Shown here: positions 15,773 to 24,173 of the stretch, one piece after another
How the letters are laid out: the number at the start of each line of letters is the position of its first letter
Position numbering within the stretch: position 1 is the first letter of the stretch
DNA from: Nocardia miyunensis NBRC 108239
Lineage (GTDB): Bacteria; Actinomycetota; Actinomycetes; Mycobacteriales; Mycobacteriaceae
Assembly (NCBI RefSeq): GCF_001613065.1
Contig: NZ_BDBQ01000055.1
Location: forward strand, 49,070 to 113,069
Length of the DNA stretch: 64,000 nucleotides
Direction: 5' to 3'
Program-made: the position numbers and the translations under genes
Notes under the pieces: generated by a model
What the model saw: only the letters and a program-made list of their open reading frames with translations
Told to the model about the DNA's origin: nothing
The model's database searches: none

Positions 15773-16243
15773 GTGGCGAAGATTCGCGACAAGGGGCATG
15801 CGGTGGGTAAGAACGCGGTAAAAGACGGCGGGGCGAAGTTGATGAACCTCGCGCACCGTGTGGTTCTCACGGTCAGTGGAAACAGGTTGCTGGCCAATCC
15901 ATTCGGGATGCCGGTGGTCGAATTGCATACCATCGGGCGGAAGTCCGGGCAGCCACGGTCCTGCTACCTCACCTCTCCGGTGCACGACTCGGATCGGGTG
16001 GTCCTGGTCGCATCGAAGGGCGGCGACGATCGGCATCCGGATTGGTACCGCAATCTCCAAGCTCACCCGGATGCCGAACTGGTGATCTATGGTCGTCGGC
16101 GCAGGGTGCGCACCCGCACCGCGAATCCGAAGGAGCGTGCGCAGCTGTGGCCGCAGATCACCAAGGCGTACAAGGGGTACGCGAATTACCAGACTCGGAC
16201 CACGCGTGAGATTCCTGTGATCATCTGTGAGCTGGAGAGCTGA
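15773..16243 (+). CDS. nitroreductase/deazaflavin-dependent oxidoreductase (DUF385 family)
   Basis: This is a 156-residue split-barrel protein of the F420-dependent DDN/DUF385 family. It shows VVELHTIGRKSGQPRSCYLT, the DRVVLVASKGGDDRHPDWYR motif and NLQAHPDAELVIYGRRRRV, the last two being the family signature. Relatives in mycobacteria and nocardiae use F420H2 to reduce quinones, enones or nitro compounds. The start is GTG 15773. Together with the nearby old yellow enzyme it points to reduction of electrophilic substrates under TetR control. F420 use is inferred from family. Confidence 0.88.
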   Translation: MAKIRDKGHAVGKNAVKDGGAKLMNLAHRVVLTVSGNRLLANPFGMPVVELHTIGRKSGQPRSCYLTSPVHDSDRVVLVASKGGDDRHPDWYRNLQAHPDAELVIYGRRRRVRTRTANPKERAQLWPQITKAYKGYANYQTRTTREIPVIICELES

Positions 16244-16430
16244 TCGCACCTCTGCGACCCGCCGATTCGGGGGAAGTCGCACGCGGCGAATGCCGATGTC
16301 GGCAGCCCGGCCACCGCTGGTGGTCTGTCCCGGGTAGCCTGCCCCCAGCCGGGGCTCGACCGGTGCGCTCCGCGAGCAACAATTGTCGGGCGAAGGGCGT
16401 GCTGGATCGAGCATTATCCGTGATGTCTTC

Positions 16431-17207
16431 TCAGGATGTGGCGAAGCGGGCGGCAATGTCGGCGGCTGTCACCGTGGCCAGTTCGACGAGGAACGGGACT
16501 CGTTCGGGGATCATGAGGGTGGTCGGGCCGCGGAGGCCGAGGGCGAAGCGGCAGTCTCCTGCCGGGGTGAGGATGGGCAGGCCGATGGTGCGGAAGCCGG
16601 GGTCTAGTTCTTCGTCGTTGTAGGCGTAGCCGCGGGCGCGGGTGTTGTCCAGTTCGGTGCGGAGTTCGGTTGGGGTGGAGACGGATCGGGTGGTGCCCTC
16701 GTCGTAGGGGAGTGTGTCGAGGAAGTCATCGGGGGTGTCGGACCAGGCGAGCAGGGCCTTGCCCAGGGCGCTTGCGTGCAGGGGTAGGCGCACGCCCATC
16801 AGGCGGTGTCCGTCGGTTTCCCGCCAGCGACTGGTGCCGAGCAGAACGGCGTGAATGCTGTGGCGGATGGCGACCGAAGCATTCGCGCCAGTGGTGGCCG
16901 CGAGCTGCTCGAGGCTGGGCTCGGCGAGATAGATCCGATGCTGGCGGTACGCGATCTGACCGTATTCGGCCAGCGCTCCGCCCATGCGATACCGACTCGA
17001 GGCTTCGTCCTTGTCCAGGAATCCGGCCTGGACGAGGGCGGTGAGCAGTCTGTGAGTGGTACTGATCGCCAGCCCTTGCTGACGGGCGACTTCCGATACG
17101 CCGCGGTCCTCGCCGTCGCGGAAACAGTCGAGGACCGATAGGGCGCGGGTGACGGTCTGCACACCGGAGGATTCCACGAGCCCGACCGTAACACGGTCGG
17201 GCAGCAT
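16431..17207 (-). CDS. IclR-family regulator of the organosulfur operon
   Basis: This is a 258-residue IclR protein. The winged helix lies at about residues 15-75 (VTRALSVLDCFRDGEDRGVS, then LAISTTHRLLTALVQAGFL). The effector domain includes VRLPLHASALGKALLAW and YAYNDEELDPGFRTIGLPI. The start at ATG 17207 is preferred over 17321 because the longer reading would place a palindromic operator (17219-17237) inside the gene. It is divergent from the ABC-transporter operon, and matching palindromes lie next to both genes, consistent with autoregulation and control of the operon. Confidence 0.88.
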   Translation of the reverse strand: MLPDRVTVGLVESSGVQTVTRALSVLDCFRDGEDRGVSEVARQQGLAISTTHRLLTALVQAGFLDKDEASSRYRMGGALAEYGQIAYRQHRIYLAEPSLEQLAATTGANASVAIRHSIHAVLLGTSRWRETDGHRLMGVRLPLHASALGKALLAWSDTPDDFLDTLPYDEGTTRSVSTPTELRTELDNTRARGYAYNDEELDPGFRTIGLPILTPAGDCRFALGLRGPTTLMIPERVPFLVELATVTAADIAARFATS

Positions 17208-17218
17208 GGACGGTACAA

Positions 17219-17237
17219 GCTTTCCGATATTCGGAAT
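17219..17237. promoter_or_regulatory. IclR operator palindrome, proximal copy
   Basis: TTCCGA-N3-TCGGAA (17222-17236) forms a perfect inverted repeat 15 bases upstream of the IclR start. The same core occurs at 17353-17367 on the other side of the intergenic region. The duplicated symmetric core is a strong candidate binding site for the divergent IclR protein. Confidence 0.6.
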
Positions 17238-17259
17238 GATGTCCGAAGGCCGATTTGTA

Positions 17260-17274
17260 TTCACGATGCGTGAA
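17260..17274. promoter_or_regulatory. second type of 6-3-6 palindrome
   Basis: TTCACG-ATG-CGTGAA is a perfect inverted repeat with the same arm length and spacing as the TTCCGA palindromes, lying between them. It may be a secondary operator or the site of another factor. Function is inferred only from symmetry and place. Confidence 0.35.
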
Positions 17275-17349
17275 AACCTGTACCGCTGAGTAAAATTGGT
17301 CAATAACCGGGACTTCGGCACCCCTGCATCTGAACGGCTGATCTGTCAA

Positions 17350-17370
17350 GCTTTCCGATCTTCGGAAAGC
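17350..17370. promoter_or_regulatory. IclR operator palindrome, distal copy
   Basis: The perfect palindrome has 9-bp arms GCTTTCCGA and TCGGAAAGC around a TCT spacer. It lies about 88 bases upstream of the substrate-binding protein start. It repeats the TTCCGA-N3-TCGGAA core at 17222 and is placed to control the operon promoter. Confidence 0.6.
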
Positions 17371-17457
17371 ATTACCTCGTATCGAATCTCGCGCGGACCT
17401 ACTGTCGCCGAGTAGTCGCTCGACTTCGGTCGATGAATTCGGAAGAGGTGCTCCACG

Positions 17458-18501
17458 ATGTTCCGCACGCGCAGGCCACACGGCTGGCGTCTCGCGCTCG
17501 CGCTCGCTCCCGTCGTCGCTCTGGCCGCGGCGTGTGGCTCCGGAGCCGCTACCGACGCGGGCCCGGGTAAAGAATTGGTCTTGAAGGTGGCCGATCCGGG
17601 AAATTCGGGTCCGCTGGCGGTGGCCAAACGGGACGGGACCTTCGACAAGGCGCTGGCCCCACTCGGCGCGAAGGTCGAATGGGTCACCACCACACCGGGT
17701 TTCAGCTCCATGCTGAAGCTGTTCAACACCCGGCAACTCGACGTGTCCGGGGCCGCGTTCAGTCCCGTCGTGGGCGCACTGTCCAAGGACGTGGCCGTGC
17801 GGATCGCGGCGGTGCAGGATCCGGCGGGTAAAGACCAGAGCGGCATCATCGCCACCAAGGCTTCTGGTATCCACTCCGTGACCGATCTGGTCGGCAAACG
17901 GGTCGCGGTGAATCCGGCGGGCAAGGGCGAATATATCCTGCTCAAGGCGCTGGCCCAGGCCGGAGTCCCGGCCGACAAGGTGACGCGGGTTCAGTTGCAG
18001 CAGAAGGACGCCGCCTCTGCCTTCGCCACCGGCAAGGTCGACGCGTGGGCCTCGTTCCTGGTGCCGTACCAGGAGGCCAAGGCCAACGGCGGCGTCGAGA
18101 TCGCCACCGAACAGAGCATCGGTTCCAAGGACAACACGGTGGTGGTGTTCCGCACCGAAATCCTCGACAAGCGACCGGAAGTCGCCGCCAAATATCTCGA
18201 AGTGCTGCAAGGGCTGACCGCCCAGCAGCACGACAATCCGACCGCGTTCGAGAACGTCTTCGAGCGCAGCGGGCCCACGGCGCTCAGCGGCGCCCGGCTG
18301 GCGGATGCGCTGCGGGTCGACGCGGAGGCCACCATTCCCCGGCTGCCGCGGGACTCCGATGCCGCGGACCTCGCCGATGTGGTGAACCTGTTCGCCGACA
18401 ACGGCGTCATCAGCCGCAAGATCACCGCCGCCGACATCTTCTACGACCTGAAGGCCAAGCTGAGCCCCGATCAGCTGGCCGCAGTGCAGAAGGGGCGCTG
18501 A
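17458..18501 (+). CDS. ABC transporter substrate-binding lipoprotein (NitT/TauT/SsuA type)
   Basis: This 347-residue protein has a lipoprotein signal: basic MFRTRRPHGWR, a hydrophobic stretch and the lipobox ALAAACG with Cys27 as the probable lipidated residue. The mature part has the type II binding-protein fold of sulfonate/nitrate/taurine receptors (LSVADLVGKRVAVNPAGKG-like segment and DKVTRVQLQQKDAASAFATG). It opens the operon with permease and ATPase genes 1 base and one overlap downstream. With a DszB-like enzyme and LLM monooxygenases following, an organosulfur ligand is the best guess. Confidence 0.9.
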   Translation: MFRTRRPHGWRLALALAPVVALAAACGSGAATDAGPGKELVLKVADPGNSGPLAVAKRDGTFDKALAPLGAKVEWVTTTPGFSSMLKLFNTRQLDVSGAAFSPVVGALSKDVAVRIAAVQDPAGKDQSGIIATKASGIHSVTDLVGKRVAVNPAGKGEYILLKALAQAGVPADKVTRVQLQQKDAASAFATGKVDAWASFLVPYQEAKANGGVEIATEQSIGSKDNTVVVFRTEILDKRPEVAAKYLEVLQGLTAQQHDNPTAFENVFERSGPTALSGARLADALRVDAEATIPRLPRDSDAADLADVVNLFADNGVISRKITAADIFYDLKAKLSPDQLAAVQKGR

Positions 18502-18502
18502 G

Positions 18503-19342
18503 ATGACCGCCGTCGTCGCTCGTGCCGAATCGGCGGGCCCGCTCGCACCACCGCGCAGCAGAGTCGAGAAGCGCAGGCCCGCATGGCTTTCGGTGCCACT
18601 GCGCATCCTGCTGCCGGCACTGATCGTGGCCGGCTGGTGGATCGGTTCGGCGACCGGCGCACTGTCACCGCAGGTGCTGGCGGGGCCGCCGAAGGTCTGG
18701 TCGGCGTTCACCGAACTGGCGCGCAGCGGCCAGCTCGCCGACTTCGCGCTCGCCTCGTTCACCCGCGCGGCCTTCGGCGTCCTGCTGGGCGTGACCGCGG
18801 GTCTGTTACTCGGGCTCGCGGCCGGATTATCCAGTCTCGGTGAGGAATTGGTCGACTCCACGATGCAGATCGTGCGCGCGGTCCCGTTCCTGGCGCTGGT
18901 GCCGCTGTTCATCGCGTGGTTCGGTATCGACGAGCTGTACAAGGTGCTGCTCATCGCGGTCGCCACCATCGCGCCGATGTACGCCTACACCTACCTCGGG
19001 GTGCGCAATGTGGACCGCAAGGTGGTGGAGGCTGCGCGCGGATTCGGTCTGACCGGTACGCGGCTGGTGGTCGAGGTGATCCTGCCCTCGGCGCTGCCGG
19101 GCGTGCTCATGGCGCTGCGAGTGTGCCTGTCCATCAGCATCACCGGTCTGATCGCCGCCGAACAGGTCGGTACCAGCAAGGGCGTCGGATACCTGGTCAC
19201 CCTCGCACAGGAATACAACCGGACCGACTACATGGTCCTGTGTGTCGTGCTCTACGCGCTGCTGGGTCTGATCTTCGACGGTGTGGTGCGGCTGATCGAA
19301 CGCTTCGCGATGCCATGGCAGCGACAGGTGGCGATCCGATGA
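18503..19342 (+). CDS. ABC transporter permease (NitT/TauT/SsuC type)
   Basis: This is a 279-residue inner-membrane permease with about six hydrophobic segments. The cytoplasmic EAA loop is EAARGFGLTGTRLVVEVILP followed by SALPGVLMALRV, as in SsuC/TauC. The N-terminal 30 residues are cytosolic and basic. The gene begins one base after the binding-protein stop region and its TGA overlaps the ATG of the ATPase gene, so the three importer parts are co-translated. Confidence 0.92.
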   Translation: MTAVVARAESAGPLAPPRSRVEKRRPAWLSVPLRILLPALIVAGWWIGSATGALSPQVLAGPPKVWSAFTELARSGQLADFALASFTRAAFGVLLGVTAGLLLGLAAGLSSLGEELVDSTMQIVRAVPFLALVPLFIAWFGIDELYKVLLIAVATIAPMYAYTYLGVRNVDRKVVEAARGFGLTGTRLVVEVILPSALPGVLMALRVCLSISITGLIAAEQVGTSKGVGYLVTLAQEYNRTDYMVLCVVLYALLGLIFDGVVRLIERFAMPWQRQVAIR

Positions 19343-20091
19343 CCATCGTGGATGAAACTCGCACCGTCGCACCGGCGGCCGTGCGCATCGAAGGGTTGCG
19401 AAAAGCGTTCGGCGACAAGGTTGTTCTCGACGGTGTGGATCTGACCATCCGCCGCGGCGAATTCGTGGTGCTGCTCGGTCCCAGTGGCACCGGCAAGACG
19501 ACCCTGCTGCGTCTGCTCACCGGGCTGGAGGTGCCGGATGCGGGACAGGTGCTGGTACCTGCCGTCCGCACCACCGTCTACCAGGAGCCCCGGCTCATTC
19601 CGTCCAAGCGGGTGTTGGCCAATGTGGTTGTCGGGCAGCGCCGCGCGAAGTCGACGCGTGACGCGGGCCTGCGCGCCTTGGCCGAGGTGGGGCTCGACGG
19701 GAAGGCGCGCCAGTGGCCGGCCACCCTGTCCGGCGGTGAGGCCCAGCGTGCGGCGCTGGCCCGTGCCCTGGTCCGGGAACCCGAACTGCTGTTGCTGGAC
19801 GAGCCGTTCGCCGCCCTGGACGCGCTGACCCGTTTGCAGATGCAGGATCTGGTCGGCGACCTCGTGGCCCGGCATCGCCCCGCCGTGCTCATGGTCACGC
19901 ACGACGTGGACGAGGCGGTCCGGCTCGCCGACCGCGTCCTGGTCCTGGACCGCGGCCGCTTCGCGGTCGACATCGATATCGATCTCACCCACCCCCGGGA
20001 CCGCACGGACCCCGAGGCCCTGCGCTATCGGGCGAGTCTGCTCGCCGAACTCGGCGTTGGACGCGTCGCCGACAACCACCGAACCCCTTGA
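19339..20091 (+). CDS. ABC transporter ATP-binding protein (SsuB/TauB type)
   Basis: This is a 250-residue ATPase. It shows Walker A GPSGTGKTTLL, Q-loop TVYQEPRLIP, the signature motif LSGGEAQRAALARAL, Walker B LLLLDEPFAALDA and the H-loop MVTHDVDEAV. The short Q-loop region and the C-terminal DIDLTHPRDRTDP segment are typical of sulfonate/nitrate importers. The ATG at 19339 overlaps the permease stop. It energises uptake by the adjacent permease. Confidence 0.93.
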   Translation: MTIVDETRTVAPAAVRIEGLRKAFGDKVVLDGVDLTIRRGEFVVLLGPSGTGKTTLLRLLTGLEVPDAGQVLVPAVRTTVYQEPRLIPSKRVLANVVVGQRRAKSTRDAGLRALAEVGLDGKARQWPATLSGGEAQRAALARALVREPELLLLDEPFAALDALTRLQMQDLVGDLVARHRPAVLMVTHDVDEAVRLADRVLVLDRGRFAVDIDIDLTHPRDRTDPEALRYRASLLAELGVGRVADNHRTP

Positions 20092-20107
20092 CCTTCAGGA
20101 GTATTCG

Positions 20108-21133
20108 ATGACCGACACACTCTGGTACACGCGCTGCCCGGTCCCCACCGCCAGCGGTCTTGCGCACAGCCTCGGCTGGCTGGGGGATACCGCCCAGCGT
20201 AACGGCCTGCGGTTCGGTGTTCTGCAGGACGCCGGGCCGGAACTGGCCGGATCCCACTTCGATCACGGACTGCCCGGACTGATCCGCGAGGGCGGTAATG
20301 TGCCCGCGATCGCCGCCAGGGCGCAGGGCTCGCCGACCCGGCTGATCGGTCTGACCTGGATCGACGAGGCCCAGGCAATTCTGGTGGGCCCGGATTCGCC
20401 GGTGCGCACGCCCGCCGAGCTGGCCGGCCTGCGGATCGGTATTCCGGCCTGGGCGCAGGACCAGGCGCGCAGCTTCCCGCGAGCCATGGCGCTGCACGGC
20501 TTCACCAGCGCCCTGCGCCTGGGTGGGCTCGGCCTCGCCGACGTCACCGTCGTCGAGCTGGGCGTCGAACGAGATCCGCAGGTGCGCACCGAAATTCAAC
20601 AGCGTGCTCGTCGAGTGACCTGGGGTGCGGAGGAACTCGTGCGCGGTGAGGTGGACGCCATCTATGTCAAAGGCGCACGCGCACAGGAAGTCGCCGCGCA
20701 GCACGGTTTGCGGGTGGCCGTGGACCTCGATGCCACCGAGACGAGGCGGCTGCGCGTGAACAACGGCACCCCGCGCCCGATCACGGTGCACCAGGATCTG
20801 CTCGATACCGCTCCAGAGGTGGTGATCGGTTTCCTCGCGCAGAGTCTGCGAGCCGCCGACTGGGCCGCCGACAACCTCGACGGTGTGCGCAGCGTGCTGC
20901 AACGCGAAACCCTCTCCGGCCCCGAAGGCGTCGCGGCAGCCTATGGGACGGACTTCCATCGCGGCCTGCACCCGACACTGGACGACGATCGGGTGGAACT
21001 CCTGGGTGTCCAGAAACAGTTCCTGTATACCCACGGATTCCTGTCCGCCGACTTCGATCTCGAATCCTGGGTTGCCCCGGAACCGCTGGCACGCGCCCGC
21101 GAACTCGTCGCCGCCGGGCAGGTAGCGGCATGA
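20108..21133 (+). CDS. DszB-like sulfinate desulfinase (cytosolic binding-protein fold)
   Basis: This is a 341-residue protein without a signal peptide that resembles 2-(2'-hydroxyphenyl)benzenesulfinate desulfinase DszB. The N-terminal TLWYTRCPVPTA aligns with DszB around its catalytic Cys27, giving Cys10 here. His50 (AGSHFDHG) and Arg60 in REGG match the DszB His60 and the R70-x-G-G73 motif, with the same 10-residue spacing. DszB cleaves C-S bonds of aromatic sulfinates to release sulfite. It follows an organosulfur-type importer and overlaps a flavin monooxygenase gene. The exact sulfinate substrate is unknown, and annotation pipelines may call it an ABC binding protein. Confidence 0.75.
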   Translation: MTDTLWYTRCPVPTASGLAHSLGWLGDTAQRNGLRFGVLQDAGPELAGSHFDHGLPGLIREGGNVPAIAARAQGSPTRLIGLTWIDEAQAILVGPDSPVRTPAELAGLRIGIPAWAQDQARSFPRAMALHGFTSALRLGGLGLADVTVVELGVERDPQVRTEIQQRARRVTWGAEELVRGEVDAIYVKGARAQEVAAQHGLRVAVDLDATETRRLRVNNGTPRPITVHQDLLDTAPEVVIGFLAQSLRAADWAADNLDGVRSVLQRETLSGPEGVAAAYGTDFHRGLHPTLDDDRVELLGVQKQFLYTHGFLSADFDLESWVAPEPLARARELVAAGQVAA

Positions 21134-22260
21134 CCGAATTCCTGTGGCGGCTGCCCAGCCGCGGCGACGGTCGGCGCGCGCGCCCCGAACTGCGCCACCG
21201 CGGCGGCTTCTCCGATCCGGCACCCATCCCGGCGACGGGTATCGGTGCCCCGCGAGCGGCCGATCGCGAGCCCACCGACGTGCGGCCCGGCCGTTTCGGG
21301 CCCTTCGACGACCTGCATCAAGTGATCGATGCCGCCGAACTGGCCGGACTCGACGGGGTTCTCGCCCCCTACGATCCGCTCGGCGAGGAATCCTGGATCG
21401 TGGCCGGGGGAGCGTTGCGCGCGACCCGCCACAGCCGGGTCGTCGTCGAATTCCAGCCCGCCTTCGGCACTCCGGTGTACGCGGCCAAAATGTCGGCCAC
21501 CCTGCAGCGATTGTCGGGCGGGCGGCTGGGATGGCGGCTGGCGGTGGATACCGACACCGAGGACGGGCGCAGCCGTGGTGACCGCGTGACCGGAGACGAT
21601 CGCTACACCCGAGCCGCCGAATTCCTCACCGTGGCACGCGGGGTCTGGAACTCCGAACCCGTGCCGGGCGCCGGATTCCGCGGCACCGGGGTCGAGTTCG
21701 CGGGGGAGTACTTCGACGTGATCGACGGCGGTTTCCGTGGCGTATTGTCCGGCCTGCCGTTCCCTGAAGTCCAGCTGTCAGGCACTTCCGCTGCCGCACT
21801 GGATCTTTCGGCCCAGCACGGCGATGTGCACCTGTTCACCGAAACACCCCACGGTCCGGCCGAAGAGCTGGCGGGGCTGCGAGCCCGCACCGCCGAGACC
21901 GGCCGCACCGTGCGCGCCGGGCTCGAACTGCCGATCATCGCCCGCGAAACCGAGGACGAAGCCTGGGCGCGCGCGGAAAGGCAATGGCGCGAGGTGCGTC
22001 CGGACGGCCCCGGTGCGCGCTCGCTGAGCTTGGGGGACGGGCGCTGGGCAGGCTTCGACGCCATCGGACATCCGCAGACCATCGGCCTGGTCGGCAGTTA
22101 CGAGCAGGTGGCCCGGCAGCTTCGGGCATACGCCGCAACCGGATTCGACACCGTCGTACTCACCGGCCACCCGCACATCGAAGAGGTGCACCGCGCCGGC
22201 GAGCACCTGCTGTTCCTCGCCGATCCGGCCACACGAACGCTGAAGGAGGCCGCGGTATGA
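21130..22260 (+). CDS. LLM-class flavin-dependent monooxygenase (SsuD-like), first copy
   Basis: This is a 376-residue luciferase-like TIM-barrel monooxygenase. Diagnostic parts are ATRHSRVVVEFQPAFGTPVY, LQRLSGGRLGWRLAVDTDTE, DDRYTRAAEFLTVARGVWN and a closing LVGSYEQVARQLRAYAATG with GHPHIEEVHRAGEHLL. The SsuD/NtaA group oxygenates sulfonates or sulfur heterocycles using reduced flavin from a separate reductase, and no reductase gene is seen nearby. An unusual Arg/Pro-rich N-terminus of about 55 residues precedes the barrel. Its ATG overlaps the desulfinase-like stop. Confidence 0.88.
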   Translation: MTEFLWRLPSRGDGRRARPELRHRGGFSDPAPIPATGIGAPRAADREPTDVRPGRFGPFDDLHQVIDAAELAGLDGVLAPYDPLGEESWIVAGGALRATRHSRVVVEFQPAFGTPVYAAKMSATLQRLSGGRLGWRLAVDTDTEDGRSRGDRVTGDDRYTRAAEFLTVARGVWNSEPVPGAGFRGTGVEFAGEYFDVIDGGFRGVLSGLPFPEVQLSGTSAAALDLSAQHGDVHLFTETPHGPAEELAGLRARTAETGRTVRAGLELPIIARETEDEAWARAERQWREVRPDGPGARSLSLGDGRWAGFDAIGHPQTIGLVGSYEQVARQLRAYAATGFDTVVLTGHPHIEEVHRAGEHLLFLADPATRTLKEAAV

Positions 22261-23426
22261 CCATCGATATCTACTGGCGCATCGGCATGGAAGGCGACCA
22301 GGCCTCGTTGCGCACGCCGCGCCGCTACAACCGCGGCAACGTCGGCGGGTACGGGCCGGGCAACATCGCTCCGGCCATCCGGGGCGGAGAACTGGACGGC
22401 TACAGCTACATCGACCATGTCGCCGCCGTCGCCAGGGCCAGCGAGTCCGCCGGATTCCTGGGCGGGTTGCTGCCCTCGTTCCCGGTCACCGAGGATCCCT
22501 GGGCCTTCGCCGCCGCACTGGCCCGCGAGACCACCACCTACCGATTCATGGTCGCCTTCCAGCCGGGCTTCCTGCACCCGGTGCAAGCCGCGCGAATGTC
22601 GGCGAGCCTGCAGCGTGCCACCGGGGGCCGGCTCGTCTACAACATCATCAGCGGTGGTGGTGGGCCTGCCCAATTGTGGTGGGGCGACAAGGTTTCCCAC
22701 GACGACCGCTATGCCCGCACCAGCGAATTCCTCGACGTGCTGCGCGGAGTCTGGGATGGCGACCCGTACTCGCACGACGGCCGCTTCTTCCGCACCGAGG
22801 GCGCCGCACTGCCACCGGGCCTGGCCGGTCAGCCCTTCCCGGAGGTGTACTTCTCCGGGTCCTCGGGCGCCGCGGTCCAGGCCGCCGGCCGGCATGCGGA
22901 CTACTACCTGTCCTGGCTCGAGCCGTTCGGCGACCTGCGCGCCAAATTCGACGGCGTGCGCACCCACGCCGAGAAGATCGGTCGCACACCGAAATTCGCG
23001 GTCCGCATCGACATCCTGGCCCGGCACACCGAAGAGGCGGCCTGGGACGAGATCCGCAAGGGCTGGGCCTTCGTCGACCGGGACGCGGCCAACCGTGCCG
23101 CGCAGGGCGATTCGGTGGGCGCGGGCCGCATCAAGGGCTGGGTACCCGAAACCATCACCGGCTACCGGGATCTGGAGGTGCAGCCCAACGTCTGGTGCGG
23201 GTTCAGCCTGATTCGCGGCGGCCCTGCCTTCGGCCTGGTCGGCAGCTATGAGCAGGTCGCGCAGCGTCTGGACGAGCTGATCGACCTCGGCGTCGACGCC
23301 TTCATCCTCGCCGGTAACCCGCATCTCGAAGAGGCCTACCGCGTGGGGGAGGAAGTGCTGCCACTGCTCGGCCGCTCCCGCCTGACCACCACGGCCGGTG
23401 CGTCCGCGCTCACCCACGCCCACTAG
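22257..23426 (+). CDS. LLM-class flavin-dependent monooxygenase (SsuD-like), second copy
   Basis: This is a 389-residue alkanesulfonate-monooxygenase-type protein. Characteristic segments are DIYWRIGMEGDQASLRTPRR, FMVAFQPGFLHPVQAARMSA, LVYNIISGGGGPAQLWWGD, HDDRYARTSEFLDVLRGVWD and AGNPHLEEAYRVGEEVLPLL, all close to SsuD. It overlaps the preceding paralogue by 4 bases. Two consecutive LLM enzymes plus a DszB-like desulfinase recall the DszA/DszC/DszB logic of oxygenation then sulfite release. The order of steps here is inference. Confidence 0.92.
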   Translation: MTIDIYWRIGMEGDQASLRTPRRYNRGNVGGYGPGNIAPAIRGGELDGYSYIDHVAAVARASESAGFLGGLLPSFPVTEDPWAFAAALARETTTYRFMVAFQPGFLHPVQAARMSASLQRATGGRLVYNIISGGGGPAQLWWGDKVSHDDRYARTSEFLDVLRGVWDGDPYSHDGRFFRTEGAALPPGLAGQPFPEVYFSGSSGAAVQAAGRHADYYLSWLEPFGDLRAKFDGVRTHAEKIGRTPKFAVRIDILARHTEEAAWDEIRKGWAFVDRDAANRAAQGDSVGAGRIKGWVPETITGYRDLEVQPNVWCGFSLIRGGPAFGLVGSYEQVAQRLDELIDLGVDAFILAGNPHLEEAYRVGEEVLPLLGRSRLTTTAGASALTHAH

Positions 23427-23434
23427 GAGAAATC

Positions 23435-24142
23435 ATGACCAGCACCGAGATTCGGCTCGGCGACACCGTGGCCGACTTCGTAGCCGCCGCGACCCGTGAC
23501 GCGGAGAAGGCGTTCCGGGTATTCCGCGATACCGGCACCGTGACCGGCAACGGAACCGTCAACTTCGTCGAACGCGTGCCCGGGGCGGACATCGCCGTCG
23601 CACTGAACGAACCCGGGCCCTGGGCCGAGGACCGCAGCGTGCAGCCCGTAGTGGCGACGTTCGATGGAGAAGTGTTGTCCGGCAACGGCTCTGCCGGTTT
23701 CGTCACCGGCTACGCCCCGGTGTTCCGCGCCCATCCGGAGATCACCTCCGTGGTGCACGTGCACAGTCCCTGGTTGGGTGGCTGGGCCCAGACCCACCGC
23801 ACCTTCCCCATCCGCTACGCGGCCGTGCAGCGCCTGACCCTGTCGCGGGAGATCCCGCCGCACATCGACCGCAGCATCGGCGCGGGTGCGTTCGTCCTGG
23901 ACCGGCTCACCCAGGATCCCGACCTGATCGCCATCTTCGAGGCCAACGGCGGCGCGAACGTCATCGGCCGCGCCGGACTCCTGGACCTGGCGAAACTGGT
24001 GGTTCTGCTGGAAGAGGGAGCCCAATACCAGGCCATCGCCGAAACCCTCGGCGGCTCAGTCGAATTCGACAAATCCAATCTGGCCGTGCAGTGGGGTCGC
24101 ACGGGTCTGGCCGACGAGGCCCGCCGCCGCGGCCTGATCTGA
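23435..24142 (+). CDS. class II aldolase/adducin-fold protein with a missing zinc ligand
   Basis: This is a 235-residue class II aldolase-fold protein. The HxH zinc motif is present in SVVHVHSPWLGGW (near residues 107-111). The third ligand normally found in an N-H-G motif is replaced: the aligned region reads FEANGGANVIG, with Gly in place of His. It could still bind metal differently or act as a lyase, epimerase or decarboxylase. It lies 8 bases after the second LLM enzyme in the organosulfur operon, perhaps acting on the carbon skeleton after C-S cleavage. Confidence 0.8.
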   Translation: MTSTEIRLGDTVADFVAAATRDAEKAFRVFRDTGTVTGNGTVNFVERVPGADIAVALNEPGPWAEDRSVQPVVATFDGEVLSGNGSAGFVTGYAPVFRAHPEITSVVHVHSPWLGGWAQTHRTFPIRYAAVQRLTLSREIPPHIDRSIGAGAFVLDRLTQDPDLIAIFEANGGANVIGRAGLLDLAKLVVLLEEGAQYQAIAETLGGSVEFDKSNLAVQWGRTGLADEARRRGLI

Positions 24143-24173
24143 TTCGTCCCGCAACAACTTTCGAGGAGCACCC

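Noticed and set aside
17208..17321. A longer N-terminus for the IclR gene
   Set aside because: It would place a perfect operator palindrome inside the coding sequence and adds residues absent from IclR proteins.
16726..18969. A 747-codon minus-strand frame across the IclR, binding-protein and permease genes
   Set aside because: It spans the divergent promoter and runs antisense to the binding protein and permease genes, while part of it only reads the IclR gene in another frame. The known genes explain the coding signal.
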